Assembly: GCA_029263175.1 (NCBI GenBank)
Contig: JAJCXZ010000032.1
Location: 53,913-117,912 of the forward strand
DNA from: Acidimicrobiales bacterium
Lineage (GTDB): Bacteria > Actinomycetota > Acidimicrobiia > Acidimicrobiales > Aldehydirespiratoraceae
Reading direction: 5' to 3'
Length of the DNA stretch: 64,000 nucleotides
In this document: piece after piece, positions 14,836 to 24,003 of the stretch
How positions within the stretch are numbered: position 1 is the first letter of the stretch
Layout: each line of letters opens with the position of its first letter
Position numbers and translations under genes: made by a program
Notes under the pieces: generated by a model
Databases searched by the model: none
Told to the model about the DNA's origin: nothing
The model's input: only the letters and a program-made list of their open reading frames with translations

Positions 14836-15393
14836 GTGAACGATCCGGTCCGGTCGCGTCCAAACTTCACCCCTCGCAGCATTGCCACGATAGTGGTCGT
14901 GGTGCTCGTCGGGGCGTGGGTGGGCTGGACGGCGCTGGGCGAGCCGGATCTCCCAGACGTCGTGGCCTCGGGTGATCCCGTGGCGCTGCCGGCGCCGGGC
15001 GATTTCCCTTCGGTGTCCCTGGATGACTTCACCGGGATCCTGGCCGGCCAAGAGGGACGGCCGGTGGTCGTCAACATCTGGGCGTCCTGGTGTGCCCCGT
15101 GCCGAACGGAAATGCCGCTCCTCCAGAATGCTGCTGACACCTACGCAGGTGAGGCGGTGATCCTCGGTGTTGCCTCCAACGACGATCCCCGCGAAGCGAA
15201 ACGTTTCCTCGACGACCTGGGCCTGGACTATCCGAATGTGTTCGACGCCACTGGTGAGATCCGTGTCGCCTTGGGCGTCAGCGCCTACCCAACCACCTAC
15301 GTCTTCGGACCCGATGGCACCATCAAGTCCCGGGTCAACGGCGGCATCTCCGAACAGCGACTCGCCGGGCTGATCGAGGACGCCCTCCGGTGA
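14836..15393 (+). CDS. TlpA/ResA-like extracytoplasmic thioredoxin
   Basis: 185 residues from a GTG with CAGGGG upstream. One N-terminal membrane helix (16-32) and a thioredoxin domain with WASWCAPC (C86, C89) and the cis-Pro loop SAYPTTYVF. Such proteins reduce apocytochrome c, CuA or cupredoxin thiols. It is divergent from ccdA across operator site 3 and overlaps the next gene by 4 nt. Confidence 0.92.
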   Translation: MNDPVRSRPNFTPRSIATIVVVVLVGAWVGWTALGEPDLPDVVASGDPVALPAPGDFPSVSLDDFTGILAGQEGRPVVVNIWASWCAPCRTEMPLLQNAADTYAGEAVILGVASNDDPREAKRFLDDLGLDYPNVFDATGEIRVALGVSAYPTTYVFGPDGTIKSRVNGGISEQRLAGLIEDALR

Positions 15394-16115
15394 TCGACTA
15401 CGGGTTGTTGATGAGCATGATCATCGCCTTCGGGGTTCCCGCGCTGACGTCGAATTGGTGGCTCATCGGCGGACGCGAGGAACCCGTAGCGTTCCTCGAT
15501 GTTGCTCTGGGTCCCGCCTTTGTTGGTCTTGCCGTCGGACGGCTGACCACCCTGGCCCTTGACGACCCCAACTCGATCGGCAGCATCTCGGACATGTTGA
15601 TCATCCGCAGCGGTGTCGAATTCTGGCCTGGTCTCGCCGCCGCGGTGGCTGCAGTGGCTGTTTCGGCCAATTTCGGTTTGGTGCCGATCGGGCGACGTCT
15701 CGCTGATCTGGCGCCGCTCGCCATGATCGGCTACGCCGGCTATGAAGCCGCTTGCACCTTCCGCGATGGATGTTTCGGACCCGACAGTCCGTTCGGGCTG
15801 CGGCCACGGGGGCTGACCACCGCCATGTTGCCCATCGGTTGGTTGATGGCTGCCACGGTGGCGGTAGCCGCGGTCGGGGTCCATGCCCTCGCTGCCCGAC
15901 GCCGGCCACCGCTCCTCGTCGTCGGCGCGGGGATGTTCGCGGTGGCGGCGGTGCGGGCCATCGGTTCAATCTGGCTCCCGCACGTCGGCGACGGCCTCAC
16001 CCGTCAACACGTCTCTTCGATCGCCGTCTCTTCGATAGCCGCGGTGGCGATTGCGGTGACGTTGGCTCTATGGGGCCACCGGGGCACATCGGAAACGGCA
16101 TCGCGCCCCAACTGA
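15390..16115 (+). CDS. Lgt-like multi-pass membrane protein
   Basis: 241 residues, GTG start overlapping the TlpA stop. About seven helices. The arrangement IIRSGVEFWPGLAA and then AACTFRDGCFGPDSPFGL resembles, loosely, the RGGxSFHGGL and RxGCFxxGCCYG regions of prolipoprotein diacylglyceryl transferase. The resemblance is weak and key Lgt residues are not all visible. The coupling to TlpA suggests a redox or maturation role instead of general lipoprotein modification. Confidence 0.55.
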   Translation: MIDYGLLMSMIIAFGVPALTSNWWLIGGREEPVAFLDVALGPAFVGLAVGRLTTLALDDPNSIGSISDMLIIRSGVEFWPGLAAAVAAVAVSANFGLVPIGRRLADLAPLAMIGYAGYEAACTFRDGCFGPDSPFGLRPRGLTTAMLPIGWLMAATVAVAAVGVHALAARRRPPLLVVGAGMFAVAAVRAIGSIWLPHVGDGLTRQHVSSIAVSSIAAVAIAVTLALWGHRGTSETASRPN

Positions 16116-16204
16116 GCATGGCTCAGTAGGCATTGGAAACACTCAACCAGGGGCGGACGACGGCCGATGGTTTACATAGATTCGCCAAACCGGAGGTAAC
16201 CGTC

Positions 16205-16435
16205 ATGCTTGATTCCGCCAAGGGAAAGTTCGCTGCCGCCCTCGCCATGGTTGCGTGCTGCGGCCTGTCCATGGCCATCGCTCTAGGACTCATCGCATTC
16301 AGCTCCACGCTGCTGATCTCGGGGTTGGCCGTCGCTGTCGCGATCGGTTGCGTCGTATTCATGATGGCGTTCGGCCACCAGCACCACCGCAACGATCACG
16401 CCGCAGAGCCCGACCACGAACCGGCCGCGCGCTGA
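16205..16435 (+). CDS. Small membrane protein with Cys pair and His-rich tail
   Basis: 76 residues from the ATG at 16205, with GGAGG 9 nt upstream. Two helices (about 10-30 with ACCGLSM, and 33-53) and a tail FGHQHHRNDHAAEPDHEPAAR. The CC pair at the membrane and the His-rich tail suggest metal binding or transport in this copper-rich neighbourhood. The family is not recognised. Confidence 0.55.
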   Translation: MLDSAKGKFAAALAMVACCGLSMAIALGLIAFSSTLLISGLAVAVAIGCVVFMMAFGHQHHRNDHAAEPDHEPAAR

Positions 16436-16510
16436 GCTGCGGAAAGCGCGTCGGCTGACGCCCGCCGCGACTGGACCTTCCCCCCTGCAGCAAGGTCTAG
16501 TGTCAATGGT

Positions 16511-18049
16511 GTGCAACCCTGCGGTCTTCCTGACGGCCCCTCGAGATGGTCGATCGGCGTTGCCGTAGCGGGGTTTGCCGTCGCGCTGTTCGGCGTTTAC
16601 TGGGACGATGCATGGCACACCGACAGGGGCCGAGACGGTCTGTTCAGCGCACCTCATCTCGTGCTGTACGCCGGGGTCGCGGCGGCGGTGGTAGTCGTGG
16701 CCGCGTGGGGCTGGCGAAGTCGCAAACTCGGATGGCGGACGTTCGGTGCAGCTCCGATTGGCGTCGCCGTTGTCGGGGCCGCGGTCACGTTGGGATCGGC
16801 GCCGGTCGACGAGTGGTGGCATACAGCCTTCAGCCGCGACGCCGTGCTGTGGAGCCCACCACATCTCGTCGCGCTGGTCGGGACCGTCGCGCTGGGATCA
16901 GGCGTCGCGCTCGTGGCCGCTCGATCCCTCGCCGCGGGCGGGTGGCTCGATGCTGTCCTCTTGCTGGCCACCTGCGTCGGCGTCGTGGGCGCCTGGCAGG
17001 TCCTCGTACTGGAGTACGACACCGATGTCGCCCAGTTCTCACCGCTGTGGTACCTGCCGGTGCTCGCCGCCGGCGTCGCTGCCTCCTCGGCGACGGTGCA
17101 CGCTGTGGTCGGCCCGCGATTCCGATGGTCTGCCTCGTGGGCTGGCGTCGGTTACTCGTTGACAATTGTCGGCGTCATCGCTGTGTTGTCGGCCATGCGC
17201 TTTTCGACCCCCATCGTGCCCGCCGTAATCCCCGCGATGATGGCCGCCGACCTCGCCCGAGGTCGGCGGTGGCCGCTTGCGCTGCGTTCAACCTGCATCG
17301 TCACCGCACTGTTCGTCGTCTATGTCCCGTATCTCCGAGCTGTCGAAGGCGGAGTGGCCCCTTCGTTCACTGAGGTGCTGTTGGGCGCGGTAGTCGCCGT
17401 GGCCGTCGTGTCAGTATCGCTCACGGCGTTCGAACCAAGGACACGTTGGATACCCGCATTCGGGCCCGTCGGTGCAGCAGCCCTGGTCCTGGCCGTGATC
17501 GCCCCGATCGCCCTTGTCGGGCAGCGCCCTGCCGCTGCCCACGATCCTGGCCAAGGTCTCGACGTCATCGCGATCACACTCACCGCGGAGGTCACCCGCA
17601 CTCACGTTGAGCTCACCGCGATTCTTGACGAACCGCACAACCAAGTCGAGCCTGTGGCGCTCGTGGCTCGCCGGGCTGGCCGATTGCTCACCGGATCAAT
17701 CACCGTCGGTTCAACGAGCTGGTCGGGCCGTGTCGATGTCGATCGAGACGGTCGCTGGTTCGTCTACGTTGAGGCCCACCGCGGGGCCGAGCAGCTCGAA
17801 GCGTGGCTTCCGGTCACAATCGGCTCGGACGGGATCACCAGCAAGCAGACGATGCTCTACGTCCCTATCGACGATGCCGATACGACCACCGTTCAGCTGG
17901 CCGTTGGCATCACTCTAGTTCTCGTCGCGTTGGCCGTCGTCGCACTCGTTGCCGCAACCGTCCGCGCGACGGCGGTCGACCCTGGCCGACGCCCCCGGAC
18001 CATGCCTGAGAGCTATCGTTCCGCAGAGATTCCACCAACTGAGGAATGA
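16511..18049 (+). CDS. Multi-pass membrane protein with duplicated WHT-RD-PHL motif and exported domain
   Basis: 512 residues from a GTG. About ten helices fill residues 10-345. Two related segments occur: DDAWHTDRGRDGLFSAPHL and DEWWHTAFSRDAVLWSPPHL, an internal duplication with conserved Asp, Trp, His-Thr, Arg-Asp and Pro-His. These could bind metal or heme. Residues 350-465 form a soluble beta-rich domain (after AAAHDPGQGLDV), then a final helix and a basic tail. The family is not recognised. Its position among copper/thiol genes and before a ferric-reductase-like gene suggests a redox or metal role. Confidence 0.65.
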   Translation: MQPCGLPDGPSRWSIGVAVAGFAVALFGVYWDDAWHTDRGRDGLFSAPHLVLYAGVAAAVVVVAAWGWRSRKLGWRTFGAAPIGVAVVGAAVTLGSAPVDEWWHTAFSRDAVLWSPPHLVALVGTVALGSGVALVAARSLAAGGWLDAVLLLATCVGVVGAWQVLVLEYDTDVAQFSPLWYLPVLAAGVAASSATVHAVVGPRFRWSASWAGVGYSLTIVGVIAVLSAMRFSTPIVPAVIPAMMAADLARGRRWPLALRSTCIVTALFVVYVPYLRAVEGGVAPSFTEVLLGAVVAVAVVSVSLTAFEPRTRWIPAFGPVGAAALVLAVIAPIALVGQRPAAAHDPGQGLDVIAITLTAEVTRTHVELTAILDEPHNQVEPVALVARRAGRLLTGSITVGSTSWSGRVDVDRDGRWFVYVEAHRGAEQLEAWLPVTIGSDGITSKQTMLYVPIDDADTTTVQLAVGITLVLVALAVVALVAATVRATAVDPGRRPRTMPESYRSAEIPPTEE

Positions 18050-18064
18050 CCAGCCTTCACGCAA

Positions 18065-18859
18065 ATGGCCACCAGATCCCGCACCTCCGATAAGCAGACG
18101 TCAGCGCCACGCGGGGAGGTCTCCCGCTCCGCCGATACGGACCGCACCGAGCGGCGGCGCTGGCACCGCCACCTGGTCCTCGCTCTGTGCTCGGCCGGCC
18201 TCGTCGGACTCTTCTGGGAGACCCGATCCAACTGGGTCGACGAGATGCGGCTCTGGAAGGCGGTCGGCGACGCTGCGTACGTCCTCCTGATCGCCGCCTT
18301 GGCGCTCGGACCGCTCACAGTCCTGGTGCCATCCACACGACCGTGGTTGCGGTGGCGTCGACAGATTGGCATCTGGTTCGCACTCACGGCCACGCTGCAC
18401 AGCGTGCTGATCCTGAACGGATGGGCACGCTGGAGCCTGCGACGATTTCTCGGCTACGAGTTCATTCCCCAGCTTGGGCGCGAGGCCCGTCTCGAGCCTG
18501 GTTTCGGCCTGGCCAACCTGATCGGCAGCGTCGCCCTCGTGCTCGCCCTGCTTCTCGCGGCAACATCATCGGACCGCGCCCTTCGACGCCTCGGACGGCC
18601 AGCCTGGTCCTGGCTTCACCGACTGGCCCAAACCATCCTCATTCTTTCGCTGTTGCACGGTAGCTACTTCTTGTTCGTCCACTTCACCGAATCGTTCCAC
18701 AAAGCCCCGCTACCGAACCTCGACTGGTTCCGGATCCCCTTCCTTACCGCCGGCCTCGCCGTGATCGCGCTCCAGGCCGCGGCCTTCGCCGTCGGCATTG
18801 GGCGCAGTGGCGTTGCCACCGCACCTGGTGCTGCTCGCCCAGCGCGCCGACGACGGTGA
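18065..18859 (+). CDS. Ferric-reductase-like transmembrane protein (MsrQ/YedZ-like heme protein)
   Basis: 264 residues. After a 30-residue hydrophilic N-terminus there are about six helices with the His arrangement of the ferric-reductase transmembrane domain: IGIWFALTATLHSVLI and WLHRLAQTILILSLLHGSYF. MsrQ-type proteins bind heme b and pass quinol electrons across the membrane. No MsrP partner lies beside it. It follows the WHT-motif protein by 15 nt and is probably co-transcribed. Confidence 0.75.
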   Translation: MATRSRTSDKQTSAPRGEVSRSADTDRTERRRWHRHLVLALCSAGLVGLFWETRSNWVDEMRLWKAVGDAAYVLLIAALALGPLTVLVPSTRPWLRWRRQIGIWFALTATLHSVLILNGWARWSLRRFLGYEFIPQLGREARLEPGFGLANLIGSVALVLALLLAATSSDRALRRLGRPAWSWLHRLAQTILILSLLHGSYFLFVHFTESFHKAPLPNLDWFRIPFLTAGLAVIALQAAAFAVGIGRSGVATAPGAARPARRRR

Positions 18860-19061
18860 GACCTCCGCGCCGCAAGAGTGACACTCCGCGCCGGCGGTGA
18901 AATCGGTGCGGACCGCTCGCGGCATCTGGCCTCGGGGTTCTCTGTGGTATCTGGCCGGGCCACGCGGGCTTTATCAAAGCTTGACAGTATCGACCATCAA
19001 TCCTTCATCGGTGAGCCGTTCTATACAGACGAAGCAAGAAGTCGAACGAAGGAGATACACG

Positions 19062-19265
19062 ATGATGTGGGAAATTGACGGCTTTGGCTACCTGTGGATG
19101 CTGTTGGTCTGGATCGCCATCCCGGCCGCAGTGATCTGGGGGCTACGAGGGCCTCACCGAGGCCAAAGCAAGAACCGAGCAATCGAGATCTTGAACGAAC
19201 GCTTCGCCCGAGGCGAAGTCGATCGCAGCGAATACGAATCCCGGCGCGCAGAGCTCACCCGCTGA
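19062..19265 (+). CDS. Short membrane protein with SHOCT domain
   Basis: 67 residues from the ATG at 19062, with AAGGAG 7 nt upstream; a second in-frame ATG follows at once. One helix (YLWMLLVWIAIPAAVIWGL), then a SHOCT motif, AIEILNERFARGEVDRSEYESRRAEL. SHOCT tails are common in small membrane proteins of metal-stress loci and may mediate oligomerisation. It is in line with the Met-rich secreted protein and two-component system downstream. Confidence 0.8.
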   Translation: MMWEIDGFGYLWMLLVWIAIPAAVIWGLRGPHRGQSKNRAIEILNERFARGEVDRSEYESRRAELTR

Positions 19266-19297
19266 GCGGCGGCGCCACGAAAGAAAGGACAAGCGAA

Positions 19298-19624
19298 ATG
19301 AGGAACAGAGTCAAGACAACCACAGCGGCAGCCGCAGTCGTCGCCGGTCTCACCGGCGTGGCGATCGCTGGCGGCTTCTCGGTCGCAGCCGCTGACACCG
19401 GCGACGGATCCGGCGCCACCACCGAGTGGTGCGACGGAGTCGGCAACCACGACGGTTGGGACGCCGACGAACACGGACAATTCCATGAGCAGATGGAAAG
19501 CCACATGACCGACTTCATGGGAATGGGGATGGGCATGAGTGACGGCTTCGACTTCGGTGACATGGGCCCGAGTTCAGGTATGGGCAGTATGAACATGGGA
19601 CGCGGTCCAGCCATGGGCCGATGA
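19298..19624 (+). CDS. Secreted Met/Gly/His-rich small protein
   Basis: 108 residues with a signal peptide (RNRVKTTTAAAAVVAGLTGVAIA, cut near AAA-DT). The mature part has WCDGVGNHDGW, a His/Met stretch (EHGQFHEQMESHMTDFMGMGMGM) and a tail SSGMGSMNMGRGPAMGR. The composition suggests Cu(I) or Cu(II) binding outside the cell. AAAGGACAAG upstream is the binding site. It is followed by a two-component system that may sense copper. Confidence 0.7.
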   Translation: MRNRVKTTTAAAAVVAGLTGVAIAGGFSVAAADTGDGSGATTEWCDGVGNHDGWDADEHGQFHEQMESHMTDFMGMGMGMSDGFDFGDMGPSSGMGSMNMGRGPAMGR

Positions 19625-19694
19625 GCCACGCTCGCCCACGAACCGCAGTTCTCGACCTCGCCGCTTGTCGGCGGGGTCGGCTGCCGCGCCGCCG

Positions 19695-20387
19695 ATGACT
19701 ACGGTGCTCATCGTTGACGACGAACCCGAGTTGCGGGAGATGGTCAGGCGCTACCTGGAGGCAGAAGACTTCGCCGTCACTGAAGCAGGCGACGGCGACG
19801 CCGCGCTCGTTGCGATTGCGACCACCGAACCCGACATTGTCGTGTTGGACGTGTCCATGCCGGGTCGGGACGGATTCGAGATCCTCCAGGACCTCCGCCG
19901 GACCAACAACGTCCCCGTCATCATGTTGACGGCCCGCACCGAAGAAATCGACCGGGTCATCGGGCTGACGGTTGGCGCCGACGACTACGTCACCAAACCG
20001 TTCAGCCCGCGAGAACTGGTCGCCCGAATCCGAGCAGTCCTGCGCCGGACTCGAGCAGACGGACCAGACGTCGTCGACACCACACTCACCTTCGATGGCC
20101 TCACAATTAGCGAGGCGGCACGTGAGATCCACTGCGACGGCGGGGAGGTCGAGATAAGTACACTCGAGTTCGACCTGCTCCTCGCACTGGCCCGAACCCC
20201 CGGTCGAGTCTTCTCTAGAGCCCAGCTCCTCGAACGGGTCTGGGGATGGGACTACTACGGAGTCGATCGGGTGGTGGATGTCCACATCGCCAACATCCGC
20301 AAACAACTCCACGATGACGCCGACCATCCCCGATTCATCGGAACCGTCCGAGGAATCGGCTACAAGTTCATCGCCGAGCCGTCATGA
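19695..20387 (+). CDS. OmpR-family response regulator
   Basis: 230 residues. ATG at 19695 chosen as it begins MTTVLIVDDEPE directly. Receiver with acidic pair D8/D9, phospho-acceptor D52 (VVLDVSMPGRDG) and TKPF Lys. The C-terminal winged helix has FDLLLALARTPGRVFSRAQLLERVWG and RVVDVHIANIRKQL. It overlaps the sensor kinase gene by 4 nt. Likely targets are the neighbouring Met-rich and membrane proteins. Confidence 0.95.
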   Translation: MTTVLIVDDEPELREMVRRYLEAEDFAVTEAGDGDAALVAIATTEPDIVVLDVSMPGRDGFEILQDLRRTNNVPVIMLTARTEEIDRVIGLTVGADDYVTKPFSPRELVARIRAVLRRTRADGPDVVDTTLTFDGLTISEAAREIHCDGGEVEISTLEFDLLLALARTPGRVFSRAQLLERVWGWDYYGVDRVVDVHIANIRKQLHDDADHPRFIGTVRGIGYKFIAEPS

Positions 20388-21505
20388 CCCGACTCTTCAC
20401 CACCTTGCGGGCTCGGTTGCTGTGGTCCCACCTGGCCGTGGTTGGGATTGGGGTCGGCGTCCTGGTCATCGCCGGCCGTCAGTTCGGCGAAGCGTTCGTG
20501 AACGACCATCTTTCGACGATGGGCGCAATGATGGGCGGCCAGGACAACGCGATGGACACTGCCGAGTTCGATGCCGGCGTGCGGTCGTCGTTCAACCGGG
20601 CCCTGTGGTGGGCGGCAGGAGTCAGCGCGGTTGCAGCCGCGGGCGTAGCTCTCTTTGCCGCTCGCCGGCTGCTGGTACCGGTCGAAGAAGTCCGGTCGAT
20701 GACTCGTCGCCTTGCAGCAGGCGCCTACAACGAACGAATCCCCTTGCCCAGGGAGGCCGAACTGGCGGCGCTGGCAGCTGATGTCAACTCGCTCGCCTCG
20801 GCACTCGACCAAACCGAACAACGACGCCTACGTCTGGTCGGTGAGGTGGCCCACGAACTGCGGACTCCAGTGGCGACCCTCAAGGGCTATCTGGAGGGCC
20901 TCCTCGATGGGGTCTTTGACCCGGACGAAGAGATCCTGGCCGCGTCGATCGTCGAAGCCACTCGCCTTGAACGCCTGGCCGCCGATCTCTCCACCTTGTC
21001 CAGGGTCGAGGAAGGCCGGTTCGATCTCCAACTCGAATCGTGCGATCTCCGGGACCTCGTCAACCACGTTACTGGACGACTCGCAAGCCAGTTCGCCGAC
21101 AACGGCGTCACGCTGATCATCGACGAGCTGCCCCCGTTGAAGACGATGGTGGACCGGGACCGGATCATTCAGATTCTCACCAACATTGTCGGCAACGCCC
21201 TGGCCTATACCCGGCCCGGCGGCTCTGTTCGGATCTCGGCCACTGCAACCACCAACCAAAGGCTCGTAACCGTGAGTGACACCGGTCGCGGTCTCACCAG
21301 CGAGCAACTCGAGCTGATCTTTGAGCGTTTCTACCGCGCTGACCGCTCCGCCACCGGCGGGAGCGGTATCGGGGTGACGATCGCCCGCACCTTGGCCCGC
21401 CGTCACGGAGGGGATGTCACAGCCAGCTCTGCCGGCATCGGCCAAGGCGCCGAGTTCATCATCTCCCTCCCCGACACCCCAACGGTGGAGACGTCATCGA
21501 ACTGA
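20384..21505 (+). CDS. Sensor histidine kinase
   Basis: 373 residues. Two membrane helices (13-31 and 73-93) enclose a short exported loop of about 40 residues containing MGAMMGGQDNAMD, a Met-rich segment that could bind copper. HAMP region near 95-145, phospho-acceptor H157 in GEVAHELRTPVATLKG, and ATPase boxes QILTNIVGNALAYTRPGG, VSDTGRGL and GGSGIGVTIA. It pairs with the response regulator upstream. Confidence 0.95.
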   Translation: MTRLFTTLRARLLWSHLAVVGIGVGVLVIAGRQFGEAFVNDHLSTMGAMMGGQDNAMDTAEFDAGVRSSFNRALWWAAGVSAVAAAGVALFAARRLLVPVEEVRSMTRRLAAGAYNERIPLPREAELAALAADVNSLASALDQTEQRRLRLVGEVAHELRTPVATLKGYLEGLLDGVFDPDEEILAASIVEATRLERLAADLSTLSRVEEGRFDLQLESCDLRDLVNHVTGRLASQFADNGVTLIIDELPPLKTMVDRDRIIQILTNIVGNALAYTRPGGSVRISATATTNQRLVTVSDTGRGLTSEQLELIFERFYRADRSATGGSGIGVTIARTLARRHGGDVTASSAGIGQGAEFIISLPDTPTVETSSN

Positions 21506-22347
21506 CTGCACCTGCCACGGTTCATGGGTCGCGGCCGACCCAGCGGCCGCATGGCGACGCCCTTTCGAGGAGTGCATCCAGAACTGACCGATCTCATCGA
21601 CGAGAGCGGCGGAATCGGATGGACTGCGATCCGACGCGACTGGAGGAGGCGAGCGAGGTAGCGTCGCCTGCCCGCGCAGTCCTGCGGGTGCGGGCGGGGC
21701 CCACCAACCCGGGCGTCGCCTGATGTCGCACAGGCTCTTTTTTGCCGTCACACCTAGCTGTCCTCTTCAATCCGGGCGACTTGTGCAGGCATAGCTGCCC
21801 CGATGCACATCCTCGTGGTGACGGACGGTCATCTCGACCTGAGAAGGCAGTCAACCTGTTCGCTCGGCTGTACGAGCCCAACGATCGTGTCAACTTGCTG
21901 ACTGCGCTCGATCATCCACGTGAATCTCTCGACAACTACTCGGCTCTCACCGGTGTGTCCCCAGCCGCACGTTGCTTCTGTTCAAAAGGAGGTTGTCGGG
22001 CGCGTCAGCGCGGATGATCTCTTCAAAGATACTCACAGCCCGCGAGCAGAGTCATGACCGGTAGAACTGGTCGATACCTGAGTGCGAGTGGGGCTGGCTG
22101 GCAGTTGAACCGGGGGGAGAACACGACGGTCACCGCCGACGGATCGGGCCTCAATGCGTCAAATTGGGCATTTGAGTTCGATCTCATCGTGCCCGACCTC
22201 TGAGGCGATCGCGGATGCGAGTCGAACTACCCGCGGTTGAAGCGGACTTCGTTGTTTCGCCAGGGTGCTGGCGGGCCCGAGCACCTGTGTTTCGGGGCGC
22301 TCGTCGAACTCCGCGGCCGACTCCGACCGGTCGGCGACGCGTTCAGG
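21506..22347. other. Gene-poor stretch with possible gene remnants
   Basis: About 840 bp without a convincing gene. There are fragments with protein-like translation on the plus strand, such as LTDLIDESGGIGWTAIRRDW (near 21587-21645) that soon meets stops, and a 49-codon frame at 22054-22203. A GC-rich inverted repeat (GCCCGC with GCGGGC, about 21675-21703) is visible. The stretch marks the boundary between the redox island and accessory genes and may be a decayed insertion site. Confidence 0.5.
22054..22203 (+). pseudogene. Possible fragment of a dirigent/allene-oxide-cyclase-like barrel protein
   Basis: A 49-residue frame beginning MTGRTGRYLSASGAGW and ending AFEFDLIVPDL. The GGTGRYxxASG-like start and short beta-strand pattern resemble the C-terminal part of dirigent/allene-oxide-cyclase barrels, seen only as a resemblance. 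No upstream part in frame was found, so if real it is a remnant. Confidence 0.25.
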
Positions 22348-23842
22348 CTAGTAGTCGGCGATGATCTCAGCGGCAGCCCGCTCCCCGGTCTCTACGGCGC
22401 CGTTCATGAAGCCCTGGTGTTCGAGTGATGTGTGCTCGCCGACGAAATGGATTGGCCCCACGGCCGTCCCGCCCGCGCCCCGCAACTCCGTGTACTGGCC
22501 GACGCCCCCGAACGAGTACGAGCCCCTTGTGTGCGGATCGTCGACCCAGGAGTCGAGCCAGCCGCGGCCGGTTGCTGCGGCGCGGGTCGCCGGTCCGAAC
22601 ACGGTCTCGAGGTCCGGGCCGATTGACGTGACCAACCCGGCTGGCGCCTCGCCGTGAGCCGGCGCAAAGTCATATCCCGCCCCGAGCTCACCGCCGGTGA
22701 AGGCGACAAGAACACCGGTCGGTCCTTTCTCGGTGATGACACCCTCCCACGTCACCATCAGGTTCGTGTCGCTCAGAGAGTCGCCGTTCGCTCCGTCGTA
22801 GCGCCACGCTCGCTCGGCGAACTCGAGCTGAAGCTTCGAGTTGGGACCCGTCGGCTGATCGTCGATCACCCGCCGTTTGAGATCGCCGAGCCCTGCCTGA
22901 GTCAGGTCAACGTCGCGGAGCGTGGTGAACGGCAGAGCCAACACGACTCGATCAGCCAGCACGTCGGTGATGATGCCCGCCCGGTCGAAGGAACAGGTGA
23001 CGCCGGGCGCATCGTGTCGTACCGCGGCGAGCGCCGATGCGAGTTCGACAGCGGCTTCGCCGAGCTGTTCGTCCAGCTTCTCAGCAACGCGATCGCTGCC
23101 GCCCTTGATGTGCCACCGTTCGTCCGATCCCCCGAGGAGATCCATGCTCCCACCGGCGCCCGGGCCCACGGTCATGAGGAAGTTGAGAGCGCTCTGGTCC
23201 TCAGCCGAGCCCGCCCATTCGGAGAGGTGTGTTATCTCGATGAAGCGACCGAGACGCGACCCTCTGCCGTCGGGCACATTGACATCGATCCACTCCGCTA
23301 GCGACATTCGATCGAGCAGAACGGCTCCCTCGAGGTGGCTATCCCAGACGACACTCGAACCAGCCGCCGCGTAGTCGCGCTCGACGTGCGGTGCCACCTG
23401 GCCCCAGTCCTCGAGAACGTCGGTGCAGAGATAGTCCATGCCGTCGAGCGAGGTGACGGACCGACTGCCGTCGGGGTACCCGGCCCAGAGGTCCTCCAGG
23501 TCGAGACCGAGCTCTCTTTGAAGCGCCCGCAGAGACTGGTGGTCTGAGTTGACGAACTCGCCGCCCATCTCCGCCGTTCGACTGTCGGCGAAGAAGCCTC
23601 GGAGGGTCCGAGTGCGTCCCCCGATGTGACCGGACGCCTCGTGGACGGTTACGTCAGCGCCGGCATGGTTGAGTCGGTAGGCGCAGGTGAGGCCGGCAAG
23701 CCCCGCCGACGACGACTACCTGCAAGCCCGAGGCGGCGGAACCATCCACCGAATTGTCGGCGGGCGCAGAACACCCAATTGCCGGAAGAAGCGCAGTCGT
23801 CCCAGGCCCGAGAGAGCCGCTGAGAAACCGCCGGCGCGACAT
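22348..23842 (-). pseudogene. Tat-exported flavin amine oxidase, frameshifted
   Basis: The N-terminal 46 or so codons (MSRRRFLSGSLG Tat motif, lipobox-like AIGC, then GLQVVVVGG) are in one frame and the rest in another. Removing one base from the G4 run (C4 on the plus strand, 23701-23704) restores VVVVGGGLAGLTCAYRL, the FAD GxGxxG motif, and continues with HEASGHIGGRT, MGGEFVNSDH and the C-terminal HFVGEHTSLEHQGFMNGAVETGERAA. The whole would be about 497 residues, normal for amine oxidases. It is either a recent one-base insertion or a sequencing error. The start is set at the ATG of MSRRRFLS. Confidence 0.8.
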
Positions 23843-24003
23843 CTCCGCGAGCCGGCCGCGGATCTCCGCCACCGGGACGCCGGTCTGGCGGGCCAATTCC
23901 CACTTGGCCTGAAGTCGAGGTAACAGCTGGCCGACTGACGCTCGCCCTATGATCGGAAGCGTTCCCCCTCCTACAGGATTGTCGGCTCGTCTACGGTCGT
24001 CGG

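Noticed and set aside
14736..15140. N-terminal extension of ccdA by 135 codons
   Set aside because: It runs through the divergent promoter, the palindromic operator and the tlpA start; the family begins at MIGGTIALAF.
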